Shown here: positions 48,630 to 59,539 of the stretch, one piece after another
How the letters are laid out: every line of letters starts with the position of its first letter
How positions within the stretch are numbered: the stretch's first letter is position 1
Assembly: GCA_001692895.1 (NCBI GenBank)
Contig: KV748265.1
Coordinates: 310,001-374,000, forward strand
DNA length: 64,000 bases
Direction: 5' to 3'
Origin: Cenococcum geophilum 1.58
Lineage: Eukaryota; Ascomycota; Dothideomycetes; Gloniales; Gloniaceae
Notes under the pieces: model-generated
Database searches by the model: none
Told to the model about the DNA's origin: nothing
The model's input: the letters and a program-made list of their open reading frames with translations, nothing else
Made by a program: the position numbers and the translations under genes

Positions 48630-49512
48630 CTACTGGGATGAGGCGACACCAATTGTCATGCCTCCGTCTACACTTAAGTACTTGTCCTGTTACCCACTGT
48701 GACTGAGGCAAGCAGAAATATAAAATAGCGCCAGCAATGTCTTCTGCTGTGCCCATCTGAGGCCATGGAGTGGCTCTTTTCATCAACCCAATGATCTCCT
48801 AGTCCTCAAAGTTCTGGCCCGCCACCCCCGTAGCGACCACTCCAGGGCCTATGCAATTAATGTTGATATAGTCATTAGCGTATTCCAGAGCTCCGGCATG
48901 AGTCATATGATCGATGGATGCTTTCGTGGATGAATAAGCTACCTCTCCTGGAAATCCAAAGTGTCCAGCGCAAGAAGAGATGTTGATGATTCGCCCTCGG
49001 CTTCCCCATTTGCTGTCGACGTCTTGCTTCAGGAACTGCCGAATTGCCAATCATGACATCCTGGCTGTGCCCAAGACATTAACTACTACAATCTTAGACC
49101 GCACTTCGTCATCTTCCTCGTCAAATTTCCGGAATGGCGCCCAATATCCAGCACAGCTGATCAAGATATCAATCCATCCGAATTTCTAGCATAATGTCAC
49201 TAGTTTAGTCATTAACCCAGAACATTCCTGCGTTCATACTGCTATTGACCTATCGAAGGCTACCTCAACCTCTTCACTGCTCGAAATATCGACTTGTGCG
49301 AAAATGGCGGACTCTCTACGCTGCAAAATGAGGTCCACAGTTAAGGTGCTAATGTTTGGTTCGTAACCTGCGGGATTTGCCCCCTTAAATCGCAACAAAT
49401 AGGTTTCACCCCTTCATCGGCTAGGCTAAGTGATATAGCGCGATCCATGGACCATTCCAGAGGACGGTCCGGTCACCAAAGCGATCCTATCTCTTAAAAA
49501 ACCTAACGACAT
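48630..49512 (-). pseudogene. Short-chain dehydrogenase/reductase (SDR) relic
   Basis: On the minus strand ATG 49512 opens MSLGFLRDRIALVTGPSSG, the classical SDR N-terminus with a TGxxxG-like cofactor loop. The frame then slips near 49440-49460, after which RAISLSLADEG reads in another frame. Downstream the RIINISS strand, the active-site YSSTK and the INCIGPG loop are intact. An in-frame TAG follows GQNFED near 48800, and a further slip near 48670 precedes the C-terminal SVDGGMTIGV segment, ending at 48630. At least two frameshifts and a stop make it a pseudogene of a roughly 260-280-aa NAD(P)-dependent oxidoreductase. No RIP signature. Confidence 0.82.
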
Positions 49513-50854
49513 GTATAGATTTTAATATGCTCAAATCTCAAGAAGTGTTAACGGAAATATTGAAGGTAACTCGAAGAGCAAAGCACGCTTGACATGAATG
49601 TTGTTATTTAGAGAATCCTCCACACTTTTGCATTCTTGATTTCCAATATCCCTAATCAGCAAATAGTGTCGGACAAATTATGCTTAGATTAGCTGAATTT
49701 GATACGCGTTGTTTCGATTCTGGTGTTCGTGCACGGGCCTTCTTCCCTCAGGCTCTCGACGTGCTAAGGGATAGCTATTGACAGCATAAATTGATAGAGA
49801 CATTGAGCAGCTTAATTCAAAAAATTCGCTGATGTTCGCCATACATGTAGAAAATAGAGATAGATAACCTGAAGCGTGGATTTACCTTGACCACGGGAAC
49901 AGACGCCTTAGGTAACCCGCGACAAGATACTGGACGGCTACATTATCTCATTCATTTATCTTCGTCGAATACACTTTCCTTGGAATCTACACTTGACAAG
50001 ATACAATTTGCATAACTCTAGATAAGATTGATGATTAGGCCTACAGTTCTATTTAAATTCACGTACGCCGTGACAATATCTTCTCCCCTTGGCATGGAGT
50101 CAGATGAGGTCACACCAGTATGCTTGTAACTTTCCAGTTATTTCTCTCTCCGCTGATCTTACACCTTAACCTTTAAGCTCCCTTCGTAACTAGATATTCC
50201 GATGCATACCCGTACTCCGACAAGGCATTCACTAGAACACGCAACACTCCACTATTCTAGTTTCTAACCCCCGCTGATTAATACGCGAATTCTACGGGAC
50301 TTGGCTTTGAAACAAATTGCAAACTCTCTCTACCAAGTCCCCCAGTGGTCCCGTAGCACTCCGTCCCAGCTCCCCTGTGCAGCGGCAGCGGGCACAGGAC
50401 CTCGGCTATGGCATCATGAATTACCAATCTGGGTTCCCGTGCAGCGCATTTCCATTTACCCACTATTAAAAGCCTTCTAGCCCTTAAGAGTACAACGAAA
50501 AAATTTGTGAAAGTTCAGCATCAGTTCATGTCAGGGCTCCTGCACCAATTGGCCCAATCGCACTGCTTAGCGTTTTTCGAGTAAGAATCCCTGGCGGCAG
50601 CGCCCGTCATACAGGAACCCCACCACTAGCAGGAACCTTGCCCTGGAGACTATTTAAAGTGTACGTCATGGCTCGATGTTCACTCAACTGCAATTCCGAT
50701 CGTAAGGTCGAGATTCAAGCTTATTTTTTCCAGCTTGGTTCTGCACGAACTCTTGCGTGTCCCATTTTAACGCTTTCTTGTCTATCGAGCCGGCTGGAGC
50801 TTGAGCACCGCTTCTTTGAAATAGACTACTTAGCTACCTTGGTACCCGAGAAAA
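49513..50854. other. 1.3-kb gene-free stretch
   Basis: Stops interrupt all frames. A 61-codon minus frame at 50278-50463 has no recognisable content. Composition is slightly AT-rich at 49560-50060. The last 300 bp presumably hold the promoter of the hydrolase gene. Confidence 0.55.
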
Positions 50855-52062
50855 ATGACTTCCCATCCACCAGCCGCATGTTGCACTGTTGGTGTCAAAC
50901 ATGAAGGCACTGCTGTGGGCGAGATCAAAAATATTGGCGATAGTACGGCCCCTTCTCTCCTCTAATCACCTAACCTGCCCTCCCCTTTCCCTCGCAAATA
51001 CATATAGATACTAAAAACAACCCGCAGTCTCGACATACTTCTCCTATCCGAAAGACAGGAGCACGCACAACGCGATCCTGATCATAACAGACGTGATAGG
51101 ACATGAGTTCCTCAACGCGCAGCTGTACGTGCGATCCTGAGCGAGAGGAAGAGGGAACGGAACTCCACGAGACGGGCCGCGGGGAGAGGGTGCTGCTCGG
51201 TGACCTCACCCACTAATGCCAGCAGCGGCGGCAGCGGAAACAAACAGCTCACGCACCCCCTCCTTCCCTTCCCTCCCCCCCTAAAAAAAACCATCTCCAT
51301 TCCCCCAGGCGCAACCGCAGCTAACCCCCACCCCCCACAGCATCGCCGACCAATTCGCCGCCAACGGCTACTTCGTCGTGATGCCCGACCTCTTCTACGG
51401 CGACACGGTCCCGCTCAACCGGCCACCGGACTTCAACCTGATGGGCTGGCTGCAGAACCACCTGCCGACGCACGTGGACCCGATCATCGAGACGGTGCTG
51501 AAGGAGATGCGTGGCCCGCTCGGCTGCAAGCGCATCGGCGGCGTCGGATACTGCTTCGGCGGCAAGTACGTCTGCCGCTTCCTGAAGGAGGGCAGGCTCG
51601 ACGCGGGCTATACGGCGCATCCGAGCTTCGTGGAGAGGGAGGAGCTCGAGGGGATTATGGGGCCGTTGAGTATTAGCGCTGCTGGTATGTTGATCTTTGT
51701 GCTTTCCTGGTTGAATTTTTTTTTGGTTGGGGGGAGGTTGTGGATCTCTAGGCTATCTGGGGAGAGGATGGGATGGAATGAGATGGGATGGGATGGGATG
51801 GGGGGGATAGAAATGGAAATAAGGCTGATCGAGGCTGACTGTCCGGGCTACAGAAACCGACCAGATTTTCCCCGCGGCCAAACGCCATGAGACGGAGGAG
51901 ATTCTGCTGAAGATGAACGTGCCGTACCAGATCAACCTGTTCTCCGACGTCCAGCATGGGTTCGCCGTGCGCACTGATATTAGCAAGAAGAGGGAGAAGT
52001 TTGCAAAGGAGCAGGCGTTCTTGCAGGCAGTGGCATGGTTCGATGAATATGTTAAGGCGTGA
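50855..52062 (+). CDS. Dienelactone hydrolase family protein
   Basis: Four exons, 50855-50942, 51028-51124, 51341-51684 and 51854-52062, give 245 aa, the standard length. The alpha/beta-hydrolase triad is visible: nucleophile Cys133 in GYCFGGK, Asp179 in ETDQIFP, His211 in QHGFA. The N-terminus MTSHPPAACCTVGVKHEG and the NGYFVVMPDLFYGD strand match the fungal DLH group. Members hydrolyse lactones or related esters, some in aromatic catabolism; the substrate is unknown here. Introns are 85, 216 and 169 nt, longer than others in the window, and the third contains a GGGAT-type microsatellite. No signal peptide, so probably cytosolic. Confidence 0.9.
51766..51807. repeat. GGATG/GGGAT-type microsatellite in hydrolase intron 3
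   Basis: About eight imperfect pentamers of GGATG with one ATGAG-like interruption, ending in a run of G. It lies wholly inside the intron, so length change should not affect the protein unless splicing suffers. Confidence 0.8.
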
Positions 52063-52411
52063 GTTATGCTCTGTCCCCTTAGTTGATTGAGTGGAGTTGA
52101 TGGGGGTATGGGGTCGTTGGGTGGTGTGATGAGTGAAGTGGTTTGTAATGAATGACAGCGGTGTTAATTTTTGGAGCAATTCCAGTGAGCCGTCCGAGAT
52201 ATCATAGGGATACATGATTGCGGTATCGTCCTTCGGTCATCAGTAGTCAAGCGTTGAATACAGAAAGGTGAGCTGAACAGGATAGGAAATTATCACCAAA
52301 TCTACCTATCACGGATGACGTGAGATATCTTGGAAAATTATACAGTGAATTGAATGCATGAAATCGGATTAGTCCAGCGGCGTGCTACCCTAGTCGGCTG
52401 AAGCAAGCTGC
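52063..52411. other. Convergent intergenic region
   Basis: About 350 bp between two 3' ends; no gene is seen. Confidence 0.6.
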
Positions 52412-53667
52412 TTATGCTCGGCCTACGTCAGACTCATGTCGATGTGCATTACGAGGTCCATTACGAGAATCTCGGTCTTCCCAATGCCTGCTTGATCTGT
52501 GGTATGGCGTCCTCTCCCTACTGCGGTCTCGACTCTTACTTCTGCTTCTTCTTCTCCTCCCGCCGTGATGTGACCTGCTATGCTCATGCTGTCTTTCCCT
52601 GCTCCTACTCCTATGGTGCCTATGCCTTGACTTTTCCTTATCCCTTCGTCGACTCTCGTATTTACTGGAATCTGCCGCATCGATACTGAAGTCTTCCAAC
52701 TCCTCATCGTCCTCAGATCGGCTCTTCCTCTTCGATCGGCTCTCCCTTCGCCCCTCCTTTTCCCTTGTAGCTTTCAATTCTCTGGTTTCCCTATCCTTCT
52801 CCTCAACCCACTTTCTACGATCCCTCTGGGCCTGCTTCAGCTGAGTCTGCGCTTTCTGCATGAATGCAAGAGGATCACTAGCGCTCATCCGCATCTTTTC
52901 CCGATCTTTTCGGCGAGGGTCATCATTACCCCAGGCATCCTTACTTGGACTACCTGTGAAGTCAAGCATCTTCCGATCACCATCTTTCGTGGCGTCCGTT
53001 CCACCAGCTGCCACATTCGTTGACGATGGCGCCGCGTACCACGGCTTCTCCAACCCGCTCTTCCCCGCAGCATTCGAGAAGCGCATAGTATATTGATCTT
53101 CAAACTCCCGCTCCTTTTTCTTTTTCTCCGCCTCCGCTTCGGCGTTCTTCTCGCCTTTCCGAGTATCCCGCTCGTCAACGGGGAAGAGGTTAATATGGCC
53201 CGCATGGTCTGTCAACGGTGCATTACTGGTGGGTTTCCTAGGCTTTTCAGAAGCTACACCAGCAGCGGCATCTTCGCGCGGCACCGTAGCAGCTTTCGCC
53301 AGCCGAATATCGCGATCAGTGTCATCCTCGCCGGCAAGACGGCGACGTTTGCGGTCATGCCCGAACTCAGTCCTTTCCGCTCTCCTGCTCGCCTTCTCGG
53401 GTTGTTCAGGCTGTTCTTCAGGCAGAGGTGGAGGTGTCACGCCACGGAGGATAGCGATGCGACGCTCAGCATCGAGCTCTTGCATGCGCTGTTCCTCGGC
53501 AGCTTCGCGGGCAGCAGCGGCGGCCTCGTCGGCACGCACGCGGGCGATATTGGCGGGATTGTAAACGTTCCATGATTTCTTGCCCAGCAGATGACTAGAA
53601 ACTCCGTAAGTCCAATCCGATCGATGATAAGATGCAGTAACCAGAAGTGGGTAACTCACAGAGGCAT
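52412..53667 (-). CDS. CIR_N-domain, Arg/Ser-rich nuclear protein (LENG1-like)
   Basis: Two exons: an 8-nt first exon 53660-53667 (ATGCCTCT) and 52412-53594, together 396 aa. Splicing gives MPLHLLGKKSWNVYNPANIARVRADEA..., the N-terminal CIR_N domain pattern (LGKKSWHVxN) found in LENG1-type and some splicing proteins. The middle is charged (RTEFGHDRKRRR near 130), and the C-terminus is a long RS/RH-rich tail with many SRSR and RHRHHRSR strings, typical of spliceosome-associated proteins. A splicing role is inferred. The intron (53595-53659, 65 nt) has a GTGAGT donor and TTTCTAG acceptor. An unspliced frame extends further upstream to 53839 but lacks the conserved start. Confidence 0.82.
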
Positions 53668-54586
53668 AGTGCTGTATGATGAGGCTGAAAAGCAAGAAGG
53701 GGAGGCGGAAATGAAGGCGGGGGGGAATTCGAAGTCCTAGCTTCTCGAAACCTCGACGTGCATAGAAACCGCAGGTTGCAGGATCGTCGGCTTGCAATGG
53801 TCCCACCCAAACGCAGGGGTAGGTGCAGCCGAATAACACACGTCAAATCAGTGCGGTCGCAGAGGATGATGAAACGGCTGTTGTGCATTTGCCATGAAGT
53901 TCCAAGGTGGGTTGTGCTACGGTTCGTCCCTGATCGCCATTGTAGCGTCTCGGCGGTGGAGAGTCGCGGTTGGAACTTGGGCCTTGACTGCCATCGACTC
54001 TCTAGGGGGCGCATCGAAAGGCATCAGAAGCACGCACGCACCACCCTCTACCCACTACGCACCATCCACCATCCACCTCCCACTCCAAACCCACCCACTC
54101 ACGCCTATTCCTGATATCATCACCAAGCCCGAAGCCGCTCTGATCCCTCGACTCCTCTCGACCCCGGTGACATTGCCACAGTCACAGCATTGGCCGTTGC
54201 CGCTTTTCCTATTTGGGCCTCCGAAAAGGAACAAGACGACCCGATACAGCGGACGCGACATGCATGTCTCCCAGCTTTCCATGCCCTGAGGAAACCAAGC
54301 CCATTTTGTGCTCCATCAAAACCCACCTTATCGTCTCTCAAGCTGCCAGAAAAAGGAGGGCAGGCTCTTTACCACCCAACCCCCCAGGACAAAAACGTCA
54401 CATTGTCAGTCAGTCCTGGGAAGAAAGCATCCAGAAAGAAACAACCACGCAATCGCCTTCCTCCCTCCTCCGCTCACCTCCGCCGTCACACTGCCCACGC
54501 CTCAAGATTGGAGAGAAAGAAAAAGACACACCCAACCAACCCCATTGTGCGAGCGAGCGAGTGAAGAAGAATAGCCCAAGCAGACA
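53668..54586. other. Divergent intergenic region with shared promoters
   Basis: About 920 bp between two divergent start codons. It contains C-rich and CA-rich stretches (54030-54110 and 54440-54540). Long overlapping frames here lack family resemblance. Confidence 0.55.
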
Positions 54587-55445
54587 ATGCCCACCTATCT
54601 CCTCCACGGCTTCCGCTGGCCGAGGCCCCTCATCCGCATCCACATCATCCTGCAGAACCTGGACGATGCGGCCGCCGAATGGCTGATGGCGCCCGCAACC
54701 GCCAGCACTCTGCACGCCAACTTCGCGTCCCTGTACCCAGACCTGATGCCCTCGCTGCCCTCGCTGCGCTTCATCGAGCAATACGACCCCAGCGACGACA
54801 CGACCAAGTCCCAGCCCTACGCCTACGTCTGCGACCAGGTGCACGAGGTCAGTCTGGGCGTCGATATCGATGAGGTGCGTGGGAAGGGCGTTGCGAATGA
54901 GGCGTGGGGTGCGCTGGTCGAGTTGCGGGATAATATCGCGCCGGGGGAGAAGGTCGCGTGGTTTGTGGTTGTCAATGGGGATGTGGAGAGGTGGGCGCCG
55001 CCGACGGTTGGGTTGTTGGAGGGGAGCCAGGGCGAGAGTGCAGGCAGTGGCGGTAGTCATAGGAGCCCGGGGAGTGGGAGCGGGAGCAGTGTTATTAGGG
55101 AGGAGATTGAGCCGGTGAGTTGGGATGGTGTCTTTTCTTCCTACACCGAATCCTTGGACGAGGAAAAGAATAAACGAGCGAGAAAAGGGAATGAGCATTC
55201 AATACAGAACAACCGGGCTAACTGCAACTTTTTTCCACTAGAAACGCCAATCTAAAGGATTTAAGAAATGGTTCGGTCGCCGCGAGACCCGGAAACCAAA
55301 AAGGTACTCCCCATCCCATCGCCTCCCAACCTTACTATCTCTGACCTGCTCTCCGCTCTACAGCATAAAAGACCTAGCAATCGAACCCGCCGTCCGCTCC
55401 CATCCAGATAACCCACCACCCTTGCCTCTCAACTCAACCATGTAA
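54587..55445 (+). CDS. Conserved fungal protein of unknown function
   Basis: Three exons, 54587-55114, 55242-55303 and 55364-55445, give 223 aa. The N-terminal 150 residues (MPTYLLHGFRWPRPLIRIH at the start, SLRFIEQYDPSD near 65, then GEKVAWFVVVNGD near 130) look like a compact alpha/beta domain that I believe is widespread in filamentous ascomycetes, but I know no function. A Gly/Ser-rich linker follows, then a basic KRQSKGFKKWFGRR segment made by exon 2 and a Pro-rich end. Introns are 127 and 60 nt with GTGAGT and GTACTC donors. Basic-aromatic KKWFGRR could bind membrane or nucleic acid; that is speculation. Intact and not RIP-affected. Confidence 0.78.
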
Positions 55446-56336
55446 CTCCGCCCACCACCATACTAGTAATCCACCAGAACGTCCCATTTCCGTTACCAAA
55501 TCAGAGAGAAGAGAGAGGGCTAGGCTAGGCTCAGGCGTTACTCGGGTGTCCCAATCTGCATTATCACCATATTTCCTATGTTCACATGCTCGCAAATTAT
55601 TAGCACGGTGTCAATTGGTCCTTTTATCTCCGAAATCCCGGCGCAGAGATCGGATGAAAAAAGCGTTCATTATGTTTGGCAACCTATCTTGAAAGTGCGA
55701 TTTCCCATCTTTTCACAAAATGTCACGCCGGGTCTGGCTTTCCTTTTTTTTTTTTGCATACGGTTACGCAACGCGGCAGATAGTGCCCTTGTCACACTCC
55801 GCCTCTTCTTTTGTGTATATCCTTACGATGACATTTCCGGAGGGGCGTGCCGGTCGTAAACTAGTACCGCCGCGTTTATGTACTGGTATCAGTGACTCCT
55901 ACTCTTCAACCTGTCCATGACCATGCTCTAGGGCTGCTGTCCTCTGCGCTAAGACTCTCGGTGCATATCCTCTCCGCTCAAGAGAGTTTGTGACTTATTC
56001 GTGCCAGCGCTGCATTCCCCGGCCTTCACTGTAACCAAGTTGTGTCGTGTTGGAGACTAGCTGTTAATCAGCACTACTTCCCCTTTTTCTGCTTTGGGAC
56101 AGCGACGAAGATCATCCCACGACGATCGGTGGTGCCTGTGCTCAAATAGACAATTCTTCTCTTGAGAGAGACGGCCGGGGGAGAAAAGAGGGTATCGCTC
56201 GATCCCCGGAGTTTCTCTTCTAGCCGAGACGATAAAACGCCAACGCCCAAGCGCCCAATGCACGGCTCGCTACAGAATACGCACGATGCACCGCCACCGC
56301 TAATCCTATATTTCCTTCTCCAACGCCACCTATCCA
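55446..56336. other. Convergent intergenic region before IST1
   Basis: About 890 bp at the meeting of two 3' ends. A T-run (12 T) occurs near 55745. Small frames have no recognisable content. Confidence 0.55.
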
Positions 56337-57668
56337 TCACCTCTTCAACTGCGCAAACCTCCTCGCCAACTCATCCACATCCGGTATCTTCCCTCCAGGC
56401 CCACCTCCCGCCGTCCCAGCCCCAGCCCCAGCCCCAGCTGCACCGCCACCCGCCCCAGCAGCCCTGACCTCCCCCTTCCGAACCTTAGCACCACTAGCCG
56501 CATTAGCCGGGCCCGTCCCCGCCGTCCCCGCCGTCGTCGCGCCGGGCAGCCGCAGCTTCGGCGCGACGTTATCGGTGCGCGGCGACGGCGGCGTGATGCG
56601 CAACGGGCTCTGCGGCCCGCCCAGCAGCCGCGGCGGCGTCGCCCTGCTCAGCTGCACCACCTCGTCGTCCTCATCCTCATCCGCCGCGCGGCGCGCCTTC
56701 TCCTTCTCCCGCGCGCCGGCAGCCGCGGTGGGCCGCCCGGGCGACGCTTCCAGCGGCGGCTCGAGCGCTTTCGCTGGCTCTGCTAACTCGCCGATTCCAC
56801 CGCCGCCGTTGCCGCCGCCCTCCTCCCCGTCGTCGTCGGCGTTGTCGGTGGTGGCAGAGGCAGGGTCGTCGTCCTCGCCGAACGGGACGCCGTAGAAGCG
56901 TGCGATCTCGGCGAGGTAGGCGGCGACGAGGTCGGGGCTCGGGGTCGCGATCTTCAGTTTTGAGAGGACGCGCTCCGCGACGCCCTCGCCTTCCATGCTG
57001 GCGAGCGCGACGTCCTTGCCGAATTTCTCGATTAGGAGGGCGCGGGCGGCGTGCAGCTCTTTCACTTCGGTGCGCGGCGCGGCGTAGATGAGGGAGCGGA
57101 CGGCTTCTTCAAGGGCGGGGTCCAGGGGAGGAATGCCGTGGGGGTTGCTGTGCGGCGGAGGTGTTAGTTGGGGCGGGTGAGAAGGAGGCGAGGTGGGTTG
57201 GGGAATGGGGGAAGAGTGAAGGGGAAGTGGGAGGAAAGGGCAGCTTACGGCGAGCTGTAGGGCGAGGATGGTGGGTCGAGCAGCTGGGAGCGCGCGAGGA
57301 GCAGCTCGCAGTACAGTTCCAGCATCTCGTGCAGCTCCGTCGTGATGTCACTGCGGATGATGTTCTCGACGCGGATGCGGGCCGATTCCACCTTGCCTGC
57401 CTAGTATTTCCCCCCGTGGTCAGTATCGGTGGGTAGGGCGATGTCTGCCGGGGAAGAGGGGTTCGGGGAGGGTGGCTACCTCGAGGAGCTGGGCCATGGC
57501 TCGTCGTTGCTGCTTGGCTAGTGCGGAGTCTTTCTGCTGCACCATCCGTAGCCGTGATATCGACAGCTTGAGCTGCACTTTGAGCTTTGACTGTAGGGGG
57601 CTGATTAGGCTGGTGCGGGATGAGTCGTGTGGAGATTTGCTTACTACTATAGATGATGGGGGCGCCAT
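56337..57668 (-). CDS. ist1: IST1-like ESCRT-III regulator (Vps4 activity)
   Basis: Four exons, 57645-57668, 57480-57590, 57249-57400 and 56337-57147, give 365 aa. The N-terminal IST1 domain reads KLKVQLKLSISRLRMVQQKDSALAKQQRRAMAQLLE, then ARIRVENIIRSDI, then APRTEVKELHAARALLIEKFG: the helical ESCRT-III-like fold. The C-terminus is low complexity (Gly/Ala/Pro, acidic) and ends in DVDELARRFAQLKR, a MIM-type helix expected to bind the Vps4 MIT domain. IST1 modulates Vps4 and ESCRT disassembly at endosomes. The first intron (57591-57644) is 54 nt, in frame and stop-free, so an 18-residue longer retained form could exist. The coding sequence is markedly GC-rich (around 56400-57100). Confidence 0.9.
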
Positions 57669-58439
57669 TAGGGCGACTATTTAGAGAGGATAGGGCGTGT
57701 AAGAAATAAGGAGCGAGGGGTGATATGAGACAAAGATAGACGTTTTGAAAGGTGAGGTTGGTGTTGAAAGTGGGGGGAGGCTAAATGAGCTCCGAGGCGG
57801 GGCATTGTGGGACAGATGCTGAATGTCAAGCCACCATAGCGAAGATCCAAAGACAAGCTTAGCTTCAACGTCCTATCTCGTTCTACGACGCGTAGATACC
57901 CAGTAATACGTATAGAAAACGGGGGGTAATCAAAAGTGAAGTATTACATAACGACCATTTACGCACTCAAATCATCCTCGACTCTGCATAAATCTGGATG
58001 TTGTCTAACTCTCTCAAGGTTATCTCATGAATCAGACCCCTGATGGATCGTTGGTACGTGCGGGCATACTGCTCCCTATCCAACGAATTCTCTATCTGAG
58101 AGCTTATGGGTGTCGTTTTGGTGGTAACGAAGCGTCAAAATACACCAAAATCACCTTTCTCACTGCCGTATCTCGACCCTTTTATAACGTCTTGTTATTA
58201 CAAAGTAGAAGCCCTTTAGCTTCTCTATCTATTATATCGAATAAGGACGTCGTAGCTATGCTATATAAAATATTAGATATAGGCAGTTAGTTATATTTAA
58301 TTAAATTTTATCTAAAACTTATTTGAAAACTTTAAGAGAAATTTTAGAGAATTACTTGCCTTTTTTAATAATATATCTCTACCCTTAATATTATAAATAT
58401 AGAGCTATAATATATATATAGATACCCAGATACAACACC
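57669..58439. other. Intergenic, grading into AT-rich repeat relics
   Basis: Next to IST1 the DNA is ordinary and holds its promoter. From about 58180 it is AT-rich with TATA-type strings and no gene. Confidence 0.55.
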
Positions 58440-58930
58440 ACACTGCACGTGCGGATGGCCACGCAGTCAGTACGCCACGTGCTACTCTTCTGCAACCACC
58501 GCACGGCAAGAGACAAGCTATTCGCTAGGGCGGGTACAAATGATATTACCCAAATGCTTTCTACAAGTAGGGGCCTACATGCAGCTGCACAATGGCTTAT
58601 AGGTCAAGGAGTCCTCCAGCAGTTCCAGACAGCATATGAGATCCAACAGGAGGACACCGGAGGATATGCCCCCTTCCAGCCCCTTAGGGACTGGACACCC
58701 CCGCCCAGCCGAAGGCGGCACGCAGGCGAATCACTAGACCCTCCCACTACTCCCCCACCTCTAAGACCTTCCAAGATAGACATATTACAAAGGTAAACAG
58801 GCTAGGCAAAGGCGGAGCGCGTAAGACTAGCTGGAAGGATACACCTAGGTTTTCCCCTTACTAGGGATTTTACCTATATATAGAAGGTTAAAGCCTGCAT
58901 GGGCCTAGAAAAGGGACCGAATCGGGCAAT
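58440..58930 (+). mobile_element. 5'-truncated Tad1-like LINE 3' end
   Basis: A frame at 58449-58796 reads SVRHVLLFCNHRTARD then GLHAAAQWLIGQGVLQQF, the C-terminal Cys/His segment and tail of fungal LINE ORF2. Sequence upstream is unrelated, as expected of 5' truncation at insertion. It shows no stop codons, so it escaped RIP or is recent, and it differs from the LINE at 14-19.5 kb. Its 3' boundary is approximate. Confidence 0.7.
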
Positions 58931-59060
58931 AAATAGAATTAATAATAGATATATAAGATTATTTAAAGAATCTATTATATTAAAAAAAATTATAACTTAT
59001 ATATATAAGTTATAGTATATAAAAAGACATAAAAAGAGGAAATTTAAAAATTAAAAATAG
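58931..59060. other. AT-rich spacer
   Basis: Mostly A/T with TATATAAG-type palindromes; no gene. Confidence 0.5.
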
Positions 59061-59165
59061 TAGCTCTTAGACGCTCGGTAGAGGGTGTGTTGGTGATAAG
59101 GAGCAGTATGCCCGCATGTGCGCGTAGTGCACGTACCAATGGTCCACTTGGGTCTGATTTATGAG
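59061..59165 (+). repeat. Copy B of the dispersed repeat (shared with 11832-11915)
   Basis: Same conserved blocks as copy A, AGCTCTTAGAC-CTCGG, GATAAGGAGCAGTATGCCC and GGGTCT-ATTTATGA, but about 20 bp longer in the middle. The shared 3' edge at ATTTATGA suggests a defined element terminus. Confidence 0.65.
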
Positions 59166-59539
59166 ATAATCTTAAGGTGCGTGTAGACCTTTACCCTCTT
59201 TACAGGTATCGCTTTCTTTAATTATCTCTAAATCCAGGTTGTTAAATAAATAAATAAAACTAAAATTGTAATTGTAATCGTGTTATAAGCCACCATTTAT
59301 TACATAAAATCTACCAATTTCAGGCCTAAGGCTACGCTTATGTAGCTAATTCCCTTGGCATTTCGCTGACTAGCAAGACAGCTACCTAATCCCACCTCGC
59401 TCCTGAGTGGGGGATGCACAGTTTCCGCCCCCATTTGTCTCTTTCACCCATCTACTATAGCGCGATATACATCTCGATAACGCCATTCGGTACTCTCTTT
59501 GCGGTTTCCCGCTTCACTTTGGGTAGCTGAAATAAGAGT
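59166..59539. other. Upstream region of the C2H2-type gene
   Basis: About 370 bp without a gene; presumably the promoter and 5' UTR of the split gene at 59540. Confidence 0.5.

Noticed and set aside
54410..55198. 262-codon minus-strand frame opposite the unknown-function gene
   Set aside because: It lies antisense to a spliced conserved-looking gene in GC-rich DNA, where long shadow frames are common.
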